This document shows, in pieces, positions 1 through 6,045 of a stretch of 6,587 bases of DNA. Below the pieces are notes generated by a model that worked only from the letters and a program-made list of their open reading frames with translations, was not told the origin of the DNA and searched no databases. A program made the translations under genes and the position numbers. The stretch spans positions 1 through 6,587 of the forward strand of contig JACMKG010000002.1 in assembly GCA_014380255.1 (NCBI GenBank), read 5' to 3'. The DNA is from Prolixibacteraceae bacterium (GTDB taxonomy: Bacteria > Bacteroidota > Bacteroidia > Bacteroidales > Prolixibacteraceae). The first letter of the stretch is position 1; every line of letters starts with the position of its first letter.

Positions 1-92
1 AAACATTATAGTATTAGCAAAAAATAATTTAAAAATATTTCTTTTTTGAGGGTTACCTTTTATGCTTTTTCAGAATAAACTAATGAACAAGA

Positions 93-165
93 ATAATTAA
101 GTAATTAGTATTAATCAATTAAAATCAAAAGTAATGAAAACTTTATTTGCCAACAACGAAACAAT
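93..165 (+). repeat. Left arm of imperfect inverted repeat (peptide gene 5' region)
   Basis: This covers the upstream region and first codons of the 44-aa peptide gene. It matches the reverse complement of 1966-2027. Exact blocks are ATAATTAAGTAATTAG (93-108), AATCA, AATCAAAAGTAAT (123-135), TTTGCC (146-151) and short GAA and CAAT matches, separated by small gaps. Blocks in the same order on both arms argue against chance AT-richness. I read this as a duplicated leader region in opposite orientation. Confidence 0.7.
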
Positions 166-268
166 GAATTTTGACAACTTCGCATTCGACGTGTTAACAA
201 TAGAAGAACTTTCAAGCATTAAAGGCGGAAAAGAACAAGATTCTTATGCACCTCCAATCACAGACTAA
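134..268 (+). CDS. Short Gly-Gly leader peptide precursor (RiPP/bacteriocin-like)
   Basis: This encodes a 44-residue peptide. The N-terminal 32 residues read as a leader: an acidic and aromatic stretch (NFDNFAFDV, residues 12-20), then LTIEELSSIKGG (21-32). The pattern L-x-x-x-E-L-x-x-I-K-G-G is the double-glycine leader recognised by C39-peptidase ABC exporters, and GG leaders of this style are common in Bacteroidota natural-product precursors. Cleavage after Gly32 would release KEQDSYAPPITD, a 12-residue core with no Cys. Its Lys, Ser and Thr beside Asp and Glu could suit side-chain crosslinking (graspetide-like), but that is speculation. The start at 134 follows a block repeated in inverted form at 1966-2027; Met11 is a less likely alternative. 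No maturase or transporter gene is in the window; any would lie beyond the left edge or elsewhere. The leader class is fairly secure; the product's function is unknown. Confidence 0.72.
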   Translation: MKTLFANNETMNFDNFAFDVLTIEELSSIKGGKEQDSYAPPITD

Positions 269-422
269 TTTATAACAAACATTTGCTTTATTTTTATTTC
301 GTATATTTCTGCCTGTTTCAATTGGTATAACAACTAATCATGGAACTGAATGGGAGTAGCTTGCATTCGCAAATGACAAGAGTGGGCCTACGCGGCTTTA
401 TAACACACTAATACATTGTATA

Positions 423-1958
423 ATGAACCGTAAACCGGATAATTTTACATTAATAAACAGGTATCTCAATGAGGAATTGACAGAACCTGAATCAAAAGCA
501 TTGGAATTGGAAATGGAATCCAATCCGGGCTTGGCAGCTGAATTAAAATTTCATTTGGAAGTCGAACAGGCTATCCAGGAGAAAGATGTTGAAAGCTTGC
601 GTGAAAACATGAATAGAATCATCAAAGCTCAGGCACAGACGAGTAGTGAGGAGATAGAAGAAGATGAATTGATATTCTCTGATTCATATAATTTTGGATT
701 AGCTGATGAATTAGGTAATGCACAGAATTTAAAGGCACGCATAAATATTGATGATATCATTAATTTCCACCATTCATTTCCAAAAATCCACCTTTACCAG
801 CACCTGATTGCTGCAAAAGAAAATATTTATCAGTTCTATAAAGAACAACAAGAGCACGGTTATAAAAAGGATCATGAATTGATGTCTCCGATGGATGATG
901 CTCTTTTTGAAGACATTAAAGATGCCATTACCGAGAACGACGTATTGGATCTCCGGGCAAATATGAAACAAATAGCTTCCAGTGTGTCTCTTCATTGTCA
1001 CTCTACCGAAAGCATACACGATTATGTGGATGATGCAATGGATTGGGAACAAAGAAACAGATTTGAAGAAGATTTGAGATTGGATAAAGCCCTGGCTAAT
1101 GAGGTTCATCTGTACATGGAAGTTGATCAGGCCCTTGGAGAAAGTGATGTTATGGATTTAAGAGCTTCGCTACAGGATATTAAGCAATCGACGCGCATGT
1201 TTACTTCTGGAATTGAAGAAATTGAAGGTTATCTCAACAATGAACTCACTGAGCAACAGATAGCTCTGTTTGAAGATGAATTAATCTATAACAAAAACCT
1301 CAGTGCAGAAATTGAACTGGTGAAAGACATAGATAGGTCTCTTCTTGAAAATGACATCATGCAGCTGAGAAATAACCTGCGCAAAATTACCAATGAAAAT
1401 ATCAATGAAAAGAAAGCGGAACAATCAATAGCAGGAAGGTTCTGGCATCGAAAGATGGCCGTATCAGTGGTCGCAGCCTCGTTGATTATGCTTCTGGGAA
1501 TAACCGGGTTGATAAGATATACTTCAGACTCAAACATATACCAGGATTACTATACGAAATATGAAACTGTGGGTGTTTCCCGATCCCAGGAATCCATGTC
1601 TGACAAAACGTTCACTCTTGCATTGCAAAAATACAACAAGCAAGACTACCAATCAGCATTGAATCTGTTACAGGAGGTAATTTCGAAGGATCAGAATAAT
1701 ATGGCAAGCCATTTTTACTCCGGTATATCCCTCCAGGAACTAGGAAAATACAAGAATGCCATTGAGGAGTACGAAATAGTTGTGATTGATAAGGATAACC
1801 TCTTCATTGAACAGGCTGAATGGTATATAGGATTGTGCTACGTACAAACACGAGAAGATAAAAAAGCACTTAAACAGTTCAAGAAAATAGCCAATGGCAA
1901 CGGTTTTTATAAAGAAAAGGCTGTGGCTATATTACGAAAAATGAAAAATAATAGTTAA
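423..1958 (+). CDS. Membrane protein: tandem anti-sigma-like repeats, TM helix, TPRs
   Basis: This 511-residue protein has three 56-residue repeats at about 11-66, 198-253 and 267-322. They share a Y-L/V-x-x-x-L/A-x-x-x-E-x-x-x-F/L-E-x-x-L start and a D-V/I-x-x-L-R-x-x-L-x-x-I end. A fourth, degenerate unit near 163-184 keeps only the closing half (ENDVLDLRANMKQI); before it lies a His-rich insert around 113-151. The repeat start resembles the cytoplasmic domain of Bacteroidota anti-sigma factors, without the zinc HxxxCxxC motif. One membrane helix (about 345-364) follows basic residues R339, R343 and K344, suggesting a cytoplasmic N-terminus. Residues about 394-505 form about three TPR units and would be periplasmic. 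The likely role is a membrane-anchored regulator or scaffold. No sigma factor gene is visible next to it, so the anti-sigma role is inferred. ATG 423 is the first Met after the in-frame stop at 357-359. The peptide gene ends 154 bases upstream. Confidence 0.75.
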   Translation: MNRKPDNFTLINRYLNEELTEPESKALELEMESNPGLAAELKFHLEVEQAIQEKDVESLRENMNRIIKAQAQTSSEEIEEDELIFSDSYNFGLADELGNAQNLKARINIDDIINFHHSFPKIHLYQHLIAAKENIYQFYKEQQEHGYKKDHELMSPMDDALFEDIKDAITENDVLDLRANMKQIASSVSLHCHSTESIHDYVDDAMDWEQRNRFEEDLRLDKALANEVHLYMEVDQALGESDVMDLRASLQDIKQSTRMFTSGIEEIEGYLNNELTEQQIALFEDELIYNKNLSAEIELVKDIDRSLLENDIMQLRNNLRKITNENINEKKAEQSIAGRFWHRKMAVSVVAASLIMLLGITGLIRYTSDSNIYQDYYTKYETVGVSRSQESMSDKTFTLALQKYNKQDYQSALNLLQEVISKDQNNMASHFYSGISLQELGKYKNAIEEYEIVVIDKDNLFIEQAEWYIGLCYVQTREDKKALKQFKKIANGNGFYKEKAVAILRKMKNNS

Positions 1959-1965
1959 AAATATA

Positions 1966-2027
1966 ATTGATTCGTCGGCAAATCGTTCAATTACTTTTGA
2001 TTTGATTAAATCTAATTACTTAATTAT
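1966..2027 (-). repeat. Right arm of inverted repeat; degenerate peptide-gene start
   Basis: Read on the minus strand, this segment repeats the region that starts the 44-aa peptide gene: ATAATTAAGTAATTAG (2027-2012), AATCA, AATCAAAAGTAAT (2002-1990), then TTTGCC, GAC, GAA, TCAAT. Where the plus copy has the ATG start, this copy has ATT, and continuing the frame gives IERFADESIIF before drifting into unrelated sequence. No GG motif follows, so it is a relic or a shared regulatory leader, not a working peptide gene. It lies just downstream of the 511-aa gene and points back toward it. Confidence 0.62.
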
Positions 2028-2172
2028 CATCGTTCTAATAAATTATAACAGCATTGCATCGACAAGGTGACTGATTTTACTAACCTTTTTTATTCTTGTT
2101 CAAATTTATATTGAAGGTTCCATTGCAACATCAGTCCCCGAGTACAGAAAATAGCGCAAATATTGAATTCAT

Positions 2173-2208
2173 ACACGTATAGCCCGATTCTCATCGGGCT
2201 ATACGTGT
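2173..2208 (+). terminator. Strong hairpin, probable terminator
   Basis: A perfect 15-bp stem (ACACGTATAGCCCGA paired with TCGGGCTATACGTGT) closes a 6-base loop, TTCTCA. On the plus strand a weak T-rich tail (TTCTATTTA) follows; on the minus strand there is none. It is therefore probably a plus-strand terminator, 214 bases after the stop of the 511-aa gene. That distance is long, so it may instead belong to a lost gene. Confidence 0.65.
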
Positions 2209-2524
2209 TTCTATTTACCTGAAACCGTCCCTTAAAATCAATGGTATCAAGCGGAACATCAATCCATTAAAATAAGCTTTATAGAATTCTGATTGTGAGG
2301 AATCATCTTTTCTACGATCCTGAGTACTCGGGTTAGCTGAAAATAAGGTTCCCCATAATATACATTTCGAAGTATAGGCAATAAAAAACTATTAACCAAT
2401 CAAACCTTAAGATGAGGTTGGTCCTCCCGATTTAGGGTTTCATTCTCTATTTTATACCAGGATAAGACAGAAATAGAATAAAACTAACCGATAATACTTT
2501 TGAAGGCTGAGGAAGGATGCAACA

Positions 2525-2671
2525 ATGAAAGGTTTTAAATCACTTTTCAGATCATCAGATCTTACTAATTTTAGAATTCAGCCTAGGATATCTTGCCAGC
2601 TATTGCGCTTGATACTCTATGGCAATCTGAGCCCGGCAGAGAAAAGGATTTGGAACAGGCTACAGGCGTAA
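2525..2671 (+). pseudogene. Possible 3' gene remnant (48-aa ORF and overlapping open frame)
   Basis: An ATG-started 48-codon frame runs here, ending in SPAEKRIWNRLQA. A second frame, open from the TAG at 2584-2586 to the TAA at 2695-2697, gives 36 codons starting DILPAIALDTLWQSEPG and ending TGVNPLTKGPI. It has no start codon but reads like the C-terminus of a soluble protein, with many GAT, GCT, GAA and GGC codons. One explanation is a frameshifted tail of a lost gene, ending just before the DUF1097 terminator. I do not recognise the family. Either frame could be chance. Confidence 0.25.
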
Positions 2672-2695
2672 ACCCACTTACTAAAGGTCCGATAT

Positions 2696-2740
2696 AAAAT
2701 AAAAATGCCTTCCGGAAGCCTGAATAAACTTCCGGAAGGC
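2696..2740 (-). terminator. Rho-independent terminator of the DUF1097 gene
   Basis: A perfect 12-bp stem (GCCTTCCGGAAG at 2707-2718, CTTCCGGAAGGC at 2729-2740) has a 10-base loop. Read on the minus strand, the stem is followed directly by ATTTTTATTTTATA, a good U-tract. It begins 20 bases after the DUF1097 stop codon, so it terminates that transcript. Confidence 0.88.
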
Positions 2741-2760
2741 AACTATTTTAAGATCACTAA

Positions 2761-3285
2761 TTATACTGCTTTGGCAACTAATTTCTCATAAGCTGTTCTT
2801 GCACTCACGGTAACTACTCCATAAATCATACCGATGGCACAATATACCAGGATGGTAACTGCCATGGAAGTTTTGGTTGCCTGGGGATATAAGCTGGTAA
2901 AAGCAAAAAACACCGCGGAAGAAATAAACAGTGAAGGCACAAAATCAATGGCCCAATGAGCTCTTTCCATCGTGCACATGGGAATTACTGCAATAAAGAC
3001 AGCCAGAGGTAAAGCCCATGCACCGGCAGAGCCAAAAGCTCCTGCCATGTAAATAATTGAAAGAGCAGCTATAATTCCCATTACATATCCGAGGAAAGTC
3101 CGTATACCTCCTTTAACGGTACAGCCTGCCATAAAATACATGGCCCAGGCCTGGAAAGTCACCCATCCGAAGCCACTATTGCCTGAAATTGGCATCAAGG
3201 GACTAACAAACTGATCGACAAACATAAAAGTGAATGCCAGAAAAGCAATAAAAACAGGAATTACAATAAATTTCTTGAAATCCAT
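2761..3285 (-). CDS. DUF1097 family integral membrane protein
   Basis: This is a 174-residue protein with about five or six hydrophobic helices: roughly 6-26, a re-entrant or short one at 39-54, 63-83, 88-104, 115-133 and 141-160. The segment FQAWAMYFMAGCTVKGG (44-60) resembles the conserved 'WxxYFxxG..KG' region of DUF1097 proteins such as E. coli YcdZ, whose function is not established. An AHWAIDFVPSLF segment lies between helices 4 and 5. A TTG nine bases upstream (3294) could extend the frame by three residues (MRP), but ATG at 3285 is the normal choice and gives a K-rich start, MDFKKF. It is a single-gene unit: its own terminator lies just downstream, and the gene upstream is divergent. 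The family call rests on remembered motif similarity; the membrane location is secure. Confidence 0.72.
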   Translation of the reverse strand: MDFKKFIVIPVFIAFLAFTFMFVDQFVSPLMPISGNSGFGWVTFQAWAMYFMAGCTVKGGIRTFLGYVMGIIAALSIIYMAGAFGSAGAWALPLAVFIAVIPMCTMERAHWAIDFVPSLFISSAVFFAFTSLYPQATKTSMAVTILVYCAIGMIYGVVTVSARTAYEKLVAKAV

Positions 3286-3332
3286 AGGTCGCAAAGTTTA
3301 GTAGGTTAATAGGTTTAATAAAAGTTTGCTAA

Positions 3333-3340
3333 CAAAATTA
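3333..3340 (-). promoter_or_regulatory. Candidate -7 box for the DUF1097 gene
   Basis: On the minus strand this reads TAATTTTG, an exact match to the Bacteroidota -7 consensus TAnnTTTG, about 47 bases before the ATG. A TTTG lies upstream, but only 13 bases away rather than the usual 19 or so, so the -33 element is not supported. The surrounding 12-mer TTAATTTTGTTA also occurs before murI. Confidence 0.28.
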
Positions 3341-3532
3341 AGAAAATTACGATCAAAGCATAATCCTGAAGGACGAACATTCCTGATTATTCATAGTTGA
3401 AGATTCAGTAGTGTCCATGGATTGATTTCAAGGATCAATAAAAAATGCATTATAATAAGCACGGGGGATAAAGATTAGTGAGAAAATGGCTAATTTTAGC
3501 ACTTATAAGTATTGTAATTAAAGATTTATAAA

Positions 3533-4432
3533 ATGAAACCTACCCTTTTAATATTAGCAGCAGGAATGGGAAGCCGGTATGGCGGCTTAAAACAAGTTGA
3601 ACCAGTTGGCCCTAACGGGGAAACCATCCTGGAATACTCTGTATATGACGCCATACGCGCAGGCTTCGGGAAAGTCGTTTTTGTTATACGCGAAAGTTTT
3701 GCTGAGGACTTTAAAACACGTTTTGAATCAAAATTAGCTTGTAAAATAGAAATCGAATACGTTTACCAGGAAATTGATAAATTGCCACAAGGGTTTACAG
3801 TTCCCGGGAACAGGGAAAAACCCTGGGGTACAGGTCATGCCATTTTAATGGCCCGCGATGTCATCAAGGAACCATTTGCTGCTATCAATGCAGATGATTT
3901 TTATGGTGCTGAAGCCTACAAAGTAATTGCCGGGTTCCTTACCCAATCGGTCGAGGAGGATAAATATGCGATGGTTGGTTATCGACTCGACAAAACACTC
4001 TCTGAATTTGGAGGCGTATCCCGTGGAATATGCCAGACGGATGAGAATAATTTCCTTACCCGCATTGTCGAGACCCATAAAATCAGGCAGGAAGGCGATG
4101 TGATCCTTTGTGAGTCAGCTGATAATGCTACTGTTGAACTTGGAAATGATGAAACAGTATCGATGAACTTCTGGGGATTCCATCCTTCGGTATTTACCAA
4201 CATTGAGAATCAATTCATCGATTTTTTAAAGGCAAACATCGATGCCCCGAAATCTGAATTCTATATCCCTTTTGTTGTTTTTGAGATGATCAAAGCAGGC
4301 CAGGTAAAGGTAGAGGTACTAAAAGCTGATTCCCCCTGGTTTGGTGTTACCTTTCAGGAAGACAAGCCATTTGTAGTCGACCAGATTCAAAAGTTAACTG
4401 ATCAGGGAGTTTATCCTGCGAAACTTTGGTAA
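3533..4432 (+). CDS. Sugar-phosphate nucleotidyltransferase-type protein (NTP_transferase fold)
   Basis: This 299-residue cytosolic enzyme has the GT-A-like nucleotidyltransferase fold seen in glucose-1-phosphate uridylyl/thymidylyltransferases. Visible motifs are the nucleotide-binding signature LAAGMGSRYGGLKQ (8-21) followed by PVGPNGETILEYS (24-36), KPWGTGHA (96-103) for base recognition, INADDFYG (118-125) with the probable metal-binding Asp pair at 121-122, a SMNFWGF segment (210-216) and WFGVTFQEDKP (269-279) near the end. The family makes NDP-sugars from a sugar-1-phosphate and an NTP. The substrate cannot be fixed from sequence; no sugar-modifying gene lies beside it. It is complete, with ATG at 3533 and no SD, as expected in this phylum. 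It is divergent from the DUF1097 gene and convergent with murI. The fold is confident, the substrate open. Confidence 0.85.
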   Translation: MKPTLLILAAGMGSRYGGLKQVEPVGPNGETILEYSVYDAIRAGFGKVVFVIRESFAEDFKTRFESKLACKIEIEYVYQEIDKLPQGFTVPGNREKPWGTGHAILMARDVIKEPFAAINADDFYGAEAYKVIAGFLTQSVEEDKYAMVGYRLDKTLSEFGGVSRGICQTDENNFLTRIVETHKIRQEGDVILCESADNATVELGNDETVSMNFWGFHPSVFTNIENQFIDFLKANIDAPKSEFYIPFVVFEMIKAGQVKVEVLKADSPWFGVTFQEDKPFVVDQIQKLTDQGVYPAKLW

Positions 4433-4446
4433 AAAAGGGTTAAGTA

Positions 4447-4488
4447 AAAAGTAAAAAGGCAAAAGTAAAAAGGTAAAAGTAAAAAGGT
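4447..4488. repeat. Three tandem copies of a 14-bp purine-rich unit
   Basis: The unit AAAAGTAAAAAGGY occurs three times in direct succession (4447-4460, 4461-4474, 4475-4488). Copies two and three are identical; copy one ends in C instead of T. A partial AAGTAAAAAG precedes it. It lies in the space between two convergent genes, where copy number could vary by slippage. Confidence 0.85.
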
Positions 4489-4518
4489 AAAAAAGCGTTC
4501 CTTTTTTCTTTTGCCTTT
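4455..4518. terminator. Hairpin region, probable bidirectional terminator
   Basis: AAAGGCAAAAG (4455-4465) pairs exactly with CTTTTGCCTTT (4508-4518). The other repeat copies offer alternative registers with a G-U pair, and a small inner stem AAAAAAG/CTTTTTT (4489-4495, 4501-4507) closes a 5-base loop. The plus strand then has T-rich sequence, and the minus strand runs into long T tracts after the inner stem. It sits between the convergent nucleotidyltransferase and murI genes, where a shared terminator is expected. The stems are AT-rich, so strength is uncertain. Confidence 0.48.
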
Positions 4519-4589
4519 CTTATTTCATAGTTCGATATTGGAAATTGTTCCTAAGCTTCAATCGTGAATTTCCTTCCATCCAACTCTTG

Positions 4590-5423
4590 TTATTTGAGAA
4601 GAATCTTCTCGCCTTTTATCTCACGACCAATAAATGTGGTAGCATTCTTCTCAAATACTTCAATATTCTCGGTCGTATAATATTTAACGATCCCGGATTT
4701 AGAACATCTTTGATCCATGTCAGGATGCCGGTGCAAGTAATCAACCAAGCTGGCACTTACTACTTTCCCCTGTTCAAGAACCTTTACTCCATCGGGCACA
4801 TATTTCTTTATGACCGGCATCAATAAGGGGTAATGGGTGCACCCCAGTACAATGGCATCTATTTGAGAATCTAAAGCCATTAAATTCCCGATATTCTTTG
4901 AAACGAAGTAATCCGTGCCCGGAGAATCAATCTCGTTATTCTCGACCAAAGGCACCCAAATCGGGCAAGCTTCCTGGGTAGTCTTTACTACTTTACCCCC
5001 GGCCCATTTCTCAAGTTCGATAGGGTATGAATTGGAAAGTACCGTTCCTACGGTTCCCAAAATGCCGACATGGCCGTTACGGGTAACCTGTCCGATGGAC
5101 TCAACGGCCGGGCGTATGACTCCTAGTACTCTCTTATCCGATCCAAGGGTGGAAAGATCGTTTTGCTGAATGGTACGCAAGGCCTTAGCCGAGGCCGTAT
5201 TGCAGGCCAGAATGACCAAAGGGCATCCCATTTCAAAAAGACGGGTAACCGCCTGTAAGGTGTATTCATAAACTACTTCAAACGATCGTGAACCATAAGG
5301 CGCCCGGGCATTGTCGCCTAAGTAAATAAAGTCGTACTGCGGCATATCCTGAATGAATTCTTTCAGGATGGTCAATCCGCCATAGCCGGAATCAAAAACA
5401 CCAATGGGTTGAAGGGAGGACAT
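4590..5423 (-). CDS. murI: Glutamate racemase
   Basis: This cytosolic enzyme converts L-glutamate to D-glutamate for peptidoglycan stem peptides (added by MurD). The 277 residues are normal length. Family motifs are all present: IGVFDSGYGGLT (7-18) with Asp11 and Ser12; YLGDNARAPYG (34-44); LACNTASA (72-79) with catalytic Cys74; GILGTVGTV (120-128); ACPIWVPLVE (152-161); and VLGCTHYPLL (192-201) with the second catalytic Cys195 and His197. ATG 5423 leaves only six residues before the first motif, as is usual. It lies downstream of the two OmpH-like genes on the same strand, but a strong terminator hairpin intervenes, ending 18 bases before the start codon. It converges with the nucleotidyltransferase gene. 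Confidence 0.97.
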   Translation of the reverse strand: MSSLQPIGVFDSGYGGLTILKEFIQDMPQYDFIYLGDNARAPYGSRSFEVVYEYTLQAVTRLFEMGCPLVILACNTASAKALRTIQQNDLSTLGSDKRVLGVIRPAVESIGQVTRNGHVGILGTVGTVLSNSYPIELEKWAGGKVVKTTQEACPIWVPLVENNEIDSPGTDYFVSKNIGNLMALDSQIDAIVLGCTHYPLLMPVIKKYVPDGVKVLEQGKVVSASLVDYLHRHPDMDQRCSKSGIVKYYTTENIEVFEKNATTFIGREIKGEKILLK

Positions 5424-5440
5424 ATGAATAAGAATTTTAA

Positions 5441-5467
5441 CAAAATTAAAAAAGCCATCTTAACAAA
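5441..5467 (-). promoter_or_regulatory. Candidate murI promoter embedded in the upstream terminator
   Basis: On the minus strand, TAATTTTG (5448-5441) exactly matches the -7 consensus TAnnTTTG, and TTTG (5467-5464) lies 15 bases upstream in the hairpin's loop-proximal part. The spacer is shorter than the usual 19 or so. If used, the transcript would start about 10 bases before the murI ATG. AT-rich sequence makes chance matches likely. Confidence 0.3.
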
Positions 5468-5485
5468 GATGGCTTTTTTAATTTT
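5442..5485 (-). terminator. Strong terminator between the OmpH-like genes and murI
   Basis: This is a perfect 19-bp inverted repeat (5442-5460 with 5467-5485) and a six-base loop. In minus-strand RNA the GC-richer core AGCCATCTT...AAGATGGCT is followed by TTTTTTAATTTTG, a typical U-tract. It starts 13 bases after the OmpH-like stop codon. It should end the chaperone transcript, fully or partly, before murI. Confidence 0.88.
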
Positions 5486-5498
5486 TTGTGATTCAAAA

Positions 5499-6020
5499 CT
5501 ATTTAATACCTAATTTAGTTTTCACAAGAGGAAGAATATCAAGACTTTCCTTTGAATTGTAAAGAATCGTCCTTGAACCTGGACTCATATCAAATACATA
5601 AATAAGGCCTTTTTCAGCTCCAACTTCCTTTACAGCCTTATCAGCTTTATCGAAAACAGGTTTCAGTAATTCTCCTTGTTTAGCTTGGAGTTGTTGACTT
5701 GCAGATGCCTGATAATTTTGAACCCGTTCGTTTAACGTATTCACTTCTTCTAATTTAATCTTGCGCGTTGTTTCAGTCATCGAATCCTGCTTTGCAGCGT
5801 ATGCCTCGTACTTCGCTTGCAATTCCTTCTGCATATCACCATAAGCATCTTCTATCTCTTTCTGAAATGCCAGGAATTGTTTTTCTGCTGCAGCTCTTTC
5901 TGGCATAGCACCAATTAAGGCCTGCATATCAATATGACCAAATTTAGGTGCCTGAGCATTGGCAAAACCTGCTGACAACAACAGTACTCCTAAAACAAAA
6001 ATTTTCAACAAACTTTTCAT
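5499..6020 (-). CDS. OmpH/Skp-like periplasmic chaperone, second copy
   Basis: This 173-residue exported protein belongs to the OmpH/Skp family, which holds unfolded outer-membrane proteins in the periplasm on their way to the BAM complex. The signal peptide is clear: K-rich start, hydrophobic core (about 7-18) and probable cleavage ANA|Q after residue 22. The mature start, KFGHIDMQALIGAMPER (26-42), is the family's first strand and helix. Residues about 45-130 are a charged, Gln-rich helical hairpin (the Skp tentacle). The C-terminal strands include GLIYVFDMSPG (138-148). It follows a paralogue by 38 bases, has its own predicted promoter, and is followed by a strong terminator. Related but clearly divergent pairs like this are usual in Bacteroidota and may handle different clients; that specialisation is inference. 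Confidence 0.92.
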   Translation of the reverse strand: MKSLLKIFVLGVLLLSAGFANAQAPKFGHIDMQALIGAMPERAAAEKQFLAFQKEIEDAYGDMQKELQAKYEAYAAKQDSMTETTRKIKLEEVNTLNERVQNYQASASQQLQAKQGELLKPVFDKADKAVKEVGAEKGLIYVFDMSPGSRTILYNSKESLDILPLVKTKLGIK

Positions 6021-6045
6021 ACTTTACTGGATTAGTTTTTTGCGA

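Larger units (their letters stand above)
1959..2760. other. Long region without a convincing intact gene
   Basis: About 800 bases separate the TPR membrane protein from the DUF1097 gene. They hold the right arm of the inverted repeat (1966-2027), a strong hairpin (2173-2208), open but startless stretches on the minus strand (2093-2266 and 2262-2399), a short plus-strand ORF with an overlapping startless reading frame (2525-2697), and the DUF1097 terminator (2707-2740). I see no tRNA, rRNA, CRISPR or transposase signature. The pattern fits decayed genes after rearrangement, though chance openness cannot be excluded. Confidence 0.55.

Noticed and set aside
62..100. 12-codon ORF (MLFQNKLMNKNN) before the peptide gene
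   Set aside because: It is very short, Lys/Asn-rich as expected from AT-rich sequence, and has no supporting context.
278..309. Near-matches to TAnnTTTG (AACATTTG, TATATTTC) as a promoter for the 511-aa gene
   Set aside because: Each has one mismatch and no -33 TTG at the proper distance; too weak in AT-rich DNA.
340..411. 23-codon ORF (MELNGSSLHSQ...) between the peptide gene and the 511-aa gene
   Set aside because: It has no GG motif, signal or recognisable feature, and lies in the leader region of the next gene; it is short enough to be chance.
993..1001. HCH (residues 191-193) of the 511-aa protein as a zinc-binding anti-sigma motif
   Set aside because: The spacing does not match HxxxCxxC and no further Cys is near.
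774..1109. Minus-strand open frame inside the 511-aa gene
   Set aside because: It is antisense to a gene with clear repeat structure; its composition is a shadow of that frame.
3286..3294. TTG start extending the DUF1097 protein by three residues
   Set aside because: ATG at 3285 is available and gives a normal membrane-protein start; TTG starts are uncommon in this phylum.
3421..3439. ATTGAT...ATCAAT inverted repeat in the divergent intergenic region as an operator
   Set aside because: Six-base arms in AT-rich DNA are expected by chance and no regulator gene is nearby.
3491..3498. TAATTTTA as a -7 box for the nucleotidyltransferase gene
   Set aside because: The last base deviates from TAnnTTTG and no TTG lies about 19 bases upstream.
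4596..4610. GAGAAGAATCTTCTC palindrome at the end of murI
   Set aside because: It encodes the last residues (EKILLK) and has no adjacent T-tract of its own; a coding coincidence is simpler.
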